This document shows positions 1 through 5,492 of a DNA stretch of 5,492 nucleotides, in pieces. This DNA is from an uncultured Variovorax sp. (GTDB lineage: Bacteria > Pseudomonadota > Gammaproteobacteria > Burkholderiales > Burkholderiaceae_C). The stretch covers positions 1 to 5,492 of the forward strand of contig CAIQMJ010001139.1 of the NCBI GenBank assembly GCA_903872875.1. The letters run 5' to 3'. A model generated the notes under the pieces. It searched no databases, was not told the origin of the DNA, and saw only the letters and a list, made by a program, of their open reading frames with translations. Position 1 is the first letter of the stretch, and every line of letters begins with the position of its first letter. Position numbers and translations under genes: made by a program.

Positions 1-3000
1 CCACATCCACAAAACAACGGACCGCCACCGCGTCGAGCGGATCGGTCAGCACGTCGCGTACGAACTGGCCGTCGATCTTGAGTTTGTCGATGTGCAGCGA
101 CTTGAGGTACCCGAACGACGACGCTCCCGAGCCGAAGTCGTCGAGCGCGATACGGATTCCAAGCGTCTTCGCCTGCTCGATGAAGCGCGTCGCATCGGCC
201 ATATTGGTTATGGCTGCCGTTTCCGTGATCTCGATGCAGATGCACTTGCAGATCGCTTGGCCGGCCGCCTCCAGCATCTCGAAGGCCTTGCGATGAAATG
301 CCCTGTCACCGACTGATTGGCCCGAGAGGTTGACGCACACCATTCCGATGGTGTCGAGGTCGGGCAGTTCTTTCAGCATCCCTATGGTGCGTCTGAGTAC
401 CCATTTGTCGATACGGCTGGCAAGGTTGAAGCGCTCGGCAGCCGGCAGGAAGGCGCCCGGTGCAATGAGGCTGCCATCGGAATCACGCATCCGGATCAAC
501 ACCTCGGCATGCAGCAGGCTCGAATCGCGGGTCAGAGGATAGATTCGCTGTGCATAGAGCACGAACCGGTCTTCGTCCAGCGCGTGTTCGAGACGTGTCG
601 CCCACTGCATGTCGCCGGAACGCGCCTTCATCGCAACGTCGGTGTCGAACCAGACGTGGACGCGATTTCGCCCCGCCTCCTTCGCGGCGTAGCAAGAGCT
701 GTCTGCGGCCTGCATGATGGCTGCGGGCGATGGCCACCGTTGATCGACCGGCACCAGTCCGATGCTGGCGCCGACGCGGAAGCGCTTGCCGTCATGCATG
801 AAGCGGAACTCGTCCATGCGATCACAGATCTGCTGCGCCACCCGCTGGGCCTGGTCGACTGTGCAGTGCTCCAAAAGCACGCCGAACTCATCGCCCCCGA
901 GCCGCGCGAGCGTATCGCGGCTGCGCACTGTGTCGCCAAGCACGCGAGCCACTTGCTGCAGAAGAATGTCACCTCCCGCGTGGCCGCAGGCATCATTGAC
1001 CAGCTTGAACTGGTCCAGGTCCAGATACATCAGCGCATGCTCGCAGCCGGTGTGCTTCGATTCGGCAAAGGCGCGCTCCAATCGAACCTCGAACTCGATA
1101 CGGTTCACCAGGCCCGTCAGCGCGTCATGCGTCGCGCGGTAACTCATCTCCCCGCTCAGTCGCCGCTGCTCGGTGACATCGTTGAACACCAGCACCGCCC
1201 CAAGGATTTCGCCATGCTCGTTGCGGATGGGGGAAGCAGAGTCCTGAATGCCGAACTCCTGTCCATTGCGGGACACGAGCACGGTGCTGTGCGCAAGTCC
1301 GGTCACCTTGTCCTCCCGCATGCAGGCAACGACCGGATTCTCCGCCAGCTGGCGAGTCTCCTCGTGGATGATGTGGAACACCTGCTCCAGCAGCCGGCCT
1401 TCGGCGTCCGCTGCGAGCCATCCGGTCATGCGCTCGGCAACTGGATTCATCCAGGTGATGCAAGCGTCGTTGCCGGTGGTTATCACTGCATCGCCAATGG
1501 ATTGCAGTGTGACCCGCATCAATTCATGCTGTTCCGCGAACCTGGCTACCAGACGATGCCGCTCCGTGATGTCCTGGAAGGCGCCCGCCAGTCGTACTGG
1601 GTGGCCATCCATGAGCTCCACCGTGCCGACGGCCCTGACCCAGCGGGGTCCGCCGTCGCAATGGATGATCTGCAGCTCGAGGTCGAAGCCGGGCCCACCG
1701 GCCATGGCCGCCTCGACAGCCTGCCGGATACGCGGCTGCGATTCTGCCGCGTAGTAGCCCAAAGCCTGGTCCAGTGAAGGTCGATGGCCCAGCGGCTGTC
1801 CGTGGATCCGGCATACCTCATCCGACCAAAGGACCTCGCCAGACACGAGGTCGACTTCCCAGCCGCCGACTCCAGCGAGTTCGCCGGTACGCACAAGGAA
1901 GTTCTGAGAGCGACGCAGGAGATTCTCCGAGCGCCTTCGCTCGGTAATGTCCTGCCCTGTGCCGCGGAGGCCCGACACCACGCCCTGCGCGTCGACTACG
2001 GGCTCAGCCCGACCCTCGACGATGCGCCGCTCACCATCGGGCCGCACGATCTCCACTTCAATCGTGAAGGATTCGTTGAACTGAATGGCGCGATCGACCA
2101 TCTCCTGCCAGCGTACGTAGCTTTCCGGCGTGTAGAAACTGGCGCGCTCTGCATTTCCAGGTGGCTTCGAGGACACGGGAAGCCCCGTGATTCGATAGAG
2201 CTCCGGGGACCAGGTGGTGGTGTCAGAAGCGATGTGCCACTCCCAGCTTCCAATCTGGCTCATGCGTTGTGCCTGCTCCAGGGCCGCTGCGGTGTCACGA
2301 AGGGCCAATTGCGACTTCTTCAAAGGTGTGACATCCGTGACTTGCGCAAGAAATCCCCTTACGTCGCCGTCAACGATGTCGGGCGTGTAGTCAGCAATGC
2401 TGTGGCGAACAGACCCGTCAGGGCCGGGAATCTCTCGCTCGAAGCGCTGTGGCACGCCGGACAATACGGCATCGATGTACGGCTTGTTGCGCTCGAATAG
2501 TCGAGGACCCAGCAATTCCCAGATCGGCTTTCCAACAAGATCCGATGGGTCTCTGGCAAACCAGCTGCGGTATGCCTGGTTCGCGAACCTGCAGGTCAGA
2601 TCCCGATTCCAATAAGCCATCATGGACGCCGAATTGTCCGCGACCAGACGAAGGTCGGAGCTGCTTTGCGCCAGCTCGCGGGCCGCCCGATCGAGTGCCG
2701 TGGTGTCCCGCGCGAACTCGGTCGCACCCAGGACCGTACCGTCGGCAGCCATCTCGAGGACCCGGTTGATCGACACGCTGATCGCCGTGCCATCCTTGTG
2801 GAGACGCACCGTTTCATATGTGGCGTTATGCCCCTCGTCCAGGTGCGTGAGCTCGCATGCTTCGCCTTCTTTCTCCCCTGAATTCGGCATCAGCATGCCG
2901 ATGGGTTGTCCGATCACCGCGTTGGCGTCGTACCCGAAGAGACGCGCCGCGGCCGGGTTCCAGTACTCGATCAACCCGTTGCCGGACAGCCGGGTCACTG

Positions 3001-3499
3001 CATCGGCGGTATGTTCCAGCACTTTGAAGGCCCAGGCGTTCTCCACGGATGTATCGAGGAGCCTCCGCGTCGCCCTTTCCGTTTCCAGCGCGCGCGCTGC
3101 AACGACCGAAAGGGAGACCAGCGCTTCGCGCTGTGCATCCGTAAGGCGACGAGACTGCCGGTCAAACACTATCAATATGCCAATGCGCTCTCCCGTACTC
3201 ATGCGCAATGAAACGGCTGCGCAGAAGCGCAAGCGCGGCTCGCCAACCACCCAGGGGGCATCGGCAAAACGATGATCGGCAAGCGTGTCCGAGACTTCAA
3301 AAAGGCCGCTGCCTGGTAGGGCATGCGAGAAAGACGAGATGTCAAGCGACATCTCGTCCACGCCTTCCAATCCTGCGCTTCCAGTCAACCATCGCCGTGT
3401 CCCGTCAACGAGGTTGATCAGCGACAAAGGCACGTCGCATATGACCGCGACGGCATTCAGAAGAGCATCCAGCTCGATCTCAGTTTCAAGACCGAGCAC
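1..3499 (-). CDS. GAF–PAS(x5)–GGDEF–EAL cyclic-di-GMP turnover protein (3' end beyond window)
   Basis: This is a cytosolic bifunctional-type c-di-GMP enzyme: GGDEF makes c-di-GMP from two GTP, EAL hydrolyses it to pGpG. The frame is open on the minus strand from a stop at 3583-3581 to base 1. Numbering from the GTG at 3499, domains are GAF (about 3-130), PAS at about 156-277, 282-394, 412-521, 537-642 and 660-779 (linkers such as DITERRR, DVTEQRR), GGDEF about 790-949, and EAL from about 967. The GGDEF motif is intact (residues 868-872, bases 898-884), with DLDQFK and VNDACGH upstream and an RSRD inhibitory site five residues before it. EAL motifs seen are EVLIR (from residue 999, for EALLR), NLSGQS, EITET, DDFGSG (from residue 1120) and KLKIDG; the last catalytic residues lie outside. 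No signal peptide or membrane segment is seen. The start is uncertain: GTG 3499 is the first standard in-frame start but nearly abuts the GAF domain and lacks a ribosome site. Function of the family is confident; ligands and net activity are unknown. Confidence -1.
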   Translation of the reverse strand, partial: MLGLETEIELDALLNAVAVICDVPLSLINLVDGTRRWLTGSAGLEGVDEMSLDISSFSHALPGSGLFEVSDTLADHRFADAPWVVGEPRLRFCAAVSLRMSTGERIGILIVFDRQSRRLTDAQREALVSLSVVAARALETERATRRLLDTSVENAWAFKVLEHTADAVTRLSGNGLIEYWNPAAARLFGYDANAVIGQPIGMLMPNSGEKEGEACELTHLDEGHNATYETVRLHKDGTAISVSINRVLEMAADGTVLGATEFARDTTALDRAARELAQSSSDLRLVADNSASMMAYWNRDLTCRFANQAYRSWFARDPSDLVGKPIWELLGPRLFERNKPYIDAVLSGVPQRFEREIPGPDGSVRHSIADYTPDIVDGDVRGFLAQVTDVTPLKKSQLALRDTAAALEQAQRMSQIGSWEWHIASDTTTWSPELYRITGLPVSSKPPGNAERASFYTPESYVRWQEMVDRAIQFNESFTIEVEIVRPDGERRIVEGRAEPVVDAQGVVSGLRGTGQDITERRRSENLLRRSQNFLVRTGELAGVGGWEVDLVSGEVLWSDEVCRIHGQPLGHRPSLDQALGYYAAESQPRIRQAVEAAMAGGPGFDLELQIIHCDGGPRWVRAVGTVELMDGHPVRLAGAFQDITERHRLVARFAEQHELMRVTLQSIGDAVITTGNDACITWMNPVAERMTGWLAADAEGRLLEQVFHIIHEETRQLAENPVVACMREDKVTGLAHSTVLVSRNGQEFGIQDSASPIRNEHGEILGAVLVFNDVTEQRRLSGEMSYRATHDALTGLVNRIEFEVRLERAFAESKHTGCEHALMYLDLDQFKLVNDACGHAGGDILLQQVARVLGDTVRSRDTLARLGGDEFGVLLEHCTVDQAQRVAQQICDRMDEFRFMHDGKRFRVGASIGLVPVDQRWPSPAAIMQAADSSCYAAKEAGRNRVHVWFDTDVAMKARSGDMQWATRLEHALDEDRFVLYAQRIYPLTRDSSLLHAEVLIRMRDSDGSLIAPGAFLPAAERFNLASRIDKWVLRRTIGMLKELPDLDTIGMVCVNLSGQSVGDRAFHRKAFEMLEAAGQAICKCICIEITETAAITNMADATRFIEQAKTLGIRIALDDFGSGASSFGYLKSLHIDKLKIDGQFVRDVLTDPLDAVAVRCFVDV
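3333..3358. repeat. Perfect 11-bp inverted repeat with 4-base loop, inside the GAF coding region
   Basis: The arms are gacgagatgtc (3333-3343) and gacatctcgtc (3348-3358), exact reverse complements separated by aagc. The repeat lies about 140-165 bases inside the minus-strand gene, coding for part of the GAF domain (around residues VDEMSLDIS). In the mRNA it would form a stable 11-bp stem with a GCUU loop. No T-run follows on either strand, so it is not an intrinsic terminator. It may be chance plus codon choice, an mRNA structure affecting early elongation, or a protein-binding palindrome. Confidence -1.
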
Positions 3500-3520
3500 T
3501 TCAGGCGCTGATATAGGTTG

Positions 3521-3546
3521 CAGGATCGGATCCTCGATTTTTCCAT
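3521..3546 (-). promoter_or_regulatory. Alternative translation starts for the GGDEF-EAL gene
   Basis: Three starts compete. GTG at 3499-3497 is a standard codon with no visible Shine-Dalgarno. CTG at 3523-3521 is a rare start codon but sits seven bases after GAGGA (minus strand, 3535-3531), which is ideal spacing; it would add eight residues. ATG at 3546-3544 is out of the coding frame by one base, because the run of five A's (minus strand, 3542-3538) puts it in a short dead-end frame. With six A's the ATG would read MEKIEDPILQPISAPE straight into the GAF domain. I see no good ribosome site before that ATG either. The sequence alone does not decide between them. Confidence -1.
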
Positions 3547-3749
3547 GGGGGCGCGCCGAGGCCAGAAACGAATTCAGCTGTCAGGCCAGGCGCATGTGGG
3601 GGGGCAGTGAAGAGGCATGCACCGGTACGTGATTGCCAGCGCCCACTGCATCGGGTCGATGCTATACGAGTGCGGCCAGGCGATCGTTCAGCTTGTCTTC
3701 AGGTTTTGTGCGGCCGCCAGTGGAGGGTGCAGGGTTCTTCTTATTTTTC

Positions 3750-3781
3750 GCAAGAAACTTGATCTGGATCAAGTTTCTTGC
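3750..3781. repeat. Perfect 15-bp-arm inverted repeat enclosing the FNR-type site
   Basis: The arms gcaagaaacttgatc (3750-3764) and gatcaagtttcttgc (3767-3781) are exact reverse complements with only tg between them. The symmetry goes well past the 14-base FNR core by a further nine base pairs on each side. It is not followed by a T-run in either reading direction, so a terminator is unlikely. The extra symmetry could add contacts for the dimeric regulator or serve a second, overlapping regulator. Confidence -1.
3759..3772. promoter_or_regulatory. FNR/ANR/DNR-type operator (TTGAT-N4-ATCAA)
   Basis: The sequence TTGATCTGGATCAA matches the Crp/Fnr-superfamily consensus TTGAT-N4-ATCAA at all ten specified positions. 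FNR and ANR bind such sites as [4Fe-4S] dimers when oxygen is absent; DNR-type relatives bind the same sequence in response to nitric oxide. The centre is 141 bases upstream of the plus-strand GTG (3907) and about 270 bases upstream of the minus-strand GTG (3499), so it could serve either or both divergent genes. The site is symmetric and does not show the direction. The match is seen directly; the regulator's identity and whether it activates or represses are inferred. Confidence -1.
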
Positions 3782-3906
3782 ACATTGCACGATTCGAGTC
3801 CCATCACTGTCTCAAAGACGCATCGCATACATCGCCGATTCAGGTTCACAACACAAACTGCATCGGTTTCCATTCAGAACGGCAGCATCAGTGCGTCAGA
3901 CGTGCA

Positions 3907-5492
3907 GTGAAAATCAGATCATTTCTTCAAAACAAGGTGCTCGCGGCCTTTGCTGCCGCTGCGATCGTGACAACTGGGCTGTCCGCGGCGACCTGGTATC
4001 TCGCGCGAGAGGCAGCAAAGAGCGCGCAAAGCGTCGTCCAGTCCCATCAGGTCATCGATCGCATCGCATCCATTCGATCCAATACGCTCCAGATCGAACT
4101 GGACACTCAAAGTTTTCGGACCACGGGGGAGGCGGCTCATCTGGCAAGTCGTGACGCGGCGATCGCATCCCGTGAGGGGTCTTTGCAGGAGCTCAATGAA
4201 CTCGTCGCGACGAACCCCGTCCAGCAGAGAAGCTGGGCCCTGCTGCGCGAGATCGTCAACCAGCGCCTGGCAATTGCCCGGCGGGTGGAGCTTCTGCGAA
4301 GGACGGAGGGGCTCGATGCAGCAAATGCGTTCGCGGTGGCGGCGCGGCTTGGTGACACGAGAGCCCGCGCCCACCGGATTCTGGATGACATAGAAGGCGA
4401 GGAGCGCCGTTTATTGGGCATCCTTAGTGCAGCCCAATCACAGACTCAGCGCCTTGTTGTCGGAGGAGATGTGCTCATCACGATCATGCTTTTCGGCTTG
4501 CTCTCGACGACGTACGTATTTGTCCGGCGGCAGGTTCTTCAGGCGGAAGCAGGACAACGACGGATCAGCGAGCAGAACAACTTGCTCGAACGGTGCATCA
4601 ACGAACGAACTTCCCAGCTCCGAGAAAGCCAGAAGCACCTTCAGAGCGTCATCAACAATGTGCCGGCGCTGATTGCCTGCGTTGACGCGGAGGAGCGTTA
4701 TGTCTACGTCAACAGGCAGTACCACGAACGCTTCGCACCCGGACATGCCGACCTGACTGGTTGTGCGGTGCGCGAGATTCTCGGGCCGGAACGCTACGCA
4801 ATCGCGGCCCCGCTCATCAGGCGCGTACTTCGAGGTGAGCCACAAAGCTACGACTGGGAGCCCTTTCCCGGCGTATGGCAAGGTATTCACTACGTCGCTC
4901 GCCAGGACGAGATCGGCGATGTCGAGGGATATTACGTGCTCGGCACCGACATCACCGAACGCAAGCGAGCGACTGAAAAGATCGAAACCCTCAACGAAGA
5001 ACTCGAGCAACGCGTTCGGGACCTGGAAAATGTCAGCCGCGCGCTGCGCACGCTCAGCGCGGGCAACCACGCGATGCTCCGTGCAGGCGACGAGCAGACC
5101 TTGCTCGAAAGCATGTGTGCAGCGATCGTGCGGGACGGAGGCTATAGCACTGCGGTGGTGTGGTACGCCGAGAATGATCCGGGCAGATCGCTGCGCGCCA
5201 TGGCGGAGAGCGGCTATCCCGGCGGACTCGCGACTCTGCGCTCCCTGGTCACCACATGGGCCGATTCGCCTCGAGGCCAGGGTGCTGCCGCGACGGCGAT
5301 ACGCGCAGGGCAGAGCTGCATGGTTCGGCACATGCTCACTGACGCGGGATATGCGGTCTGGCGTGGTCATCTACCCAGCGATGGATCCGGTATCGCCTGC
5401 CCGCTCCGCGTCCAGGGCGAGATCATCGGCGCACTGGCCATTTACGATGCCGAGCCAGGAACGTTCAGTTCCGACGAAGTGCCCCTGCTGGA
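3907..5492 (+). CDS. CHASE3–PAS–GAF membrane sensor protein (3' end beyond window)
   Basis: This is the N-terminal 528 codons of an inner-membrane signalling receptor; the frame stays open to the window end. Order seen: a short basic N-terminus (MKIRSFLQNK), TM1 about residues 10-33, a periplasmic CHASE3-type helical domain about 38-180, TM2 about 183-206 followed by RRQ, a charged coiled coil about 207-240, a PAS domain about 244-355 starting at HLQSVINNVPALIACVD and ending in the usual GTDITERKR, a second coiled coil, then a GAF domain from about 379 (ALRTLSAGN, with TWADSPRGQG and GALAIYDAEPG). CHASE3 domains sense unknown extracytoplasmic cues in histidine kinases, cyclases and chemoreceptors. 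The output domain is not in the window; this GAF type is often followed by GGDEF, GGDEF-EAL or a histidine kinase. The GTG start is chosen because it places a normal N-terminus before TM1; the upstream in-frame stop is TGA at 3760-3762 and no strong ribosome site is visible. The FNR-type site lies 141 bases upstream. Confidence -1.
   Translation, partial: MKIRSFLQNKVLAAFAAAAIVTTGLSAATWYLAREAAKSAQSVVQSHQVIDRIASIRSNTLQIELDTQSFRTTGEAAHLASRDAAIASREGSLQELNELVATNPVQQRSWALLREIVNQRLAIARRVELLRRTEGLDAANAFAVAARLGDTRARAHRILDDIEGEERRLLGILSAAQSQTQRLVVGGDVLITIMLFGLLSTTYVFVRRQVLQAEAGQRRISEQNNLLERCINERTSQLRESQKHLQSVINNVPALIACVDAEERYVYVNRQYHERFAPGHADLTGCAVREILGPERYAIAAPLIRRVLRGEPQSYDWEPFPGVWQGIHYVARQDEIGDVEGYYVLGTDITERKRATEKIETLNEELEQRVRDLENVSRALRTLSAGNHAMLRAGDEQTLLESMCAAIVRDGGYSTAVVWYAENDPGRSLRAMAESGYPGGLATLRSLVTTWADSPRGQGAAATAIRAGQSCMVRHMLTDAGYAVWRGHLPSDGSGIACPLRVQGEIIGALAIYDAEPGTFSSDEVPLL

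Larger units (their letters stand above)
3500..3906. other. Divergent intergenic promoter region
   Basis: This stretch between the two divergent genes has no credible coding sequence. The short open frames running through it have no recognisable domains and are broken by stops. It holds the possible leader of the minus-strand gene (up to the in-frame stop at 3583-3581), a run of seven G's (3598-3604), a small 6-bp stem with a 3-base loop (3648-3662), and the large palindrome with an FNR-type site (3750-3781). No convincing -35/-10 pair could be fixed by eye. The sequence catac at 3826-3830 lies at a plausible distance downstream of the operator for a class I promoter of the plus-strand gene, but that is weak. 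Confidence -1.

Noticed and set aside
317..1777. A 486-codon open frame on the plus strand, followed by another at 1784-2500
   Set aside because: Both lie wholly antisense to the GGDEF-EAL gene, whose frame shows clear PAS, GGDEF and EAL motifs. Their translations show no recognisable domain and are a usual by-product of GC-rich codon use.
2622..3275. A 217-codon plus-strand open frame rich in Ser and Arg
   Set aside because: It is antisense to the GAF and first PAS domains, and its composition is typical of a shadow frame.
3648..3662. Small stem gcatcg-ggt-cgatgc in the intergenic region
   Set aside because: A 6-bp stem is common by chance and nothing nearby supports a role.
3750..3781. 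The large palindrome as a Rho-independent terminator
   Set aside because: No T-run follows the stem in either direction, it lies between divergent gene starts, and its core is an exact FNR-type site.
3812..3841. Possible sigma-28 (flagellar) promoter: CAAA-like element and GCCGATTC
   Set aside because: GCCGATTC resembles the -10 element, but the CAAA is 17 bases upstream rather than 15 and no TAAA stands at the correct position.
3633..4154. A plus-strand open frame crossing the intergenic region into the receptor gene
   Set aside because: It overlaps the start of the CHASE3 gene in another frame, runs through the operator palindrome, and shows no recognisable features.
4438..5370. A 310-codon open frame on the minus strand
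   Set aside because: It is antisense to the CHASE3-PAS-GAF gene, whose plus-strand frame has transmembrane segments and domain motifs; the antisense translation has none.

Overview
The window holds two large, divergently transcribed signalling genes, each cut by a window edge, separated by about 400 bases of non-coding DNA. The sequence has the look of a GC-rich proteobacterium. The long antisense open frames, the PAS/GAF/GGDEF/EAL sequence types, the CHASE3 receptor and a consensus FNR/ANR-type operator would suit a beta- or gamma-proteobacterium with both respiratory modes. That placement is inference; no taxonomic marker gene is present.

Left part (bases 1 to about 3500, minus strand): one very long gene for a cytosolic cyclic-di-GMP enzyme with the order GAF, five PAS domains, GGDEF, EAL. 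It keeps the GGDEF active site, the RxxD inhibitory site, and every EAL catalytic motif that falls inside the window. Its C-terminus lies beyond base 1. Its N-terminus is ambiguous: no in-frame ATG exists, and the only ATG nearby is out of frame by one base across a run of five A's.

Middle (about 3500 to 3906): a non-coding divergent promoter region. It contains a perfect 15-bp-arm inverted repeat (3750-3781) whose core is an exact match to the FNR/ANR/DNR consensus TTGAT-N4-ATCAA. This implies that one or both flanking genes respond to oxygen, or to nitric oxide if the regulator is DNR-like.

Right part (3907 to the end, plus strand): the first 528 codons of a membrane receptor with TM, periplasmic CHASE3, TM, coiled coil, PAS, coiled coil and GAF. 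Its output domain lies beyond the window; histidine kinase, GGDEF and GGDEF-EAL are all possible.

A plausible joint reading is that an oxygen-responsive regulator sets expression of two multi-sensor proteins, one of which makes and/or degrades c-di-GMP. I see no mobile elements, CRISPR arrays, tRNA or rRNA. The protein families are known; the less ordinary points are the operator shared by the pair, the frame problem at the start of the minus-strand gene, and a strong hairpin early in that gene.
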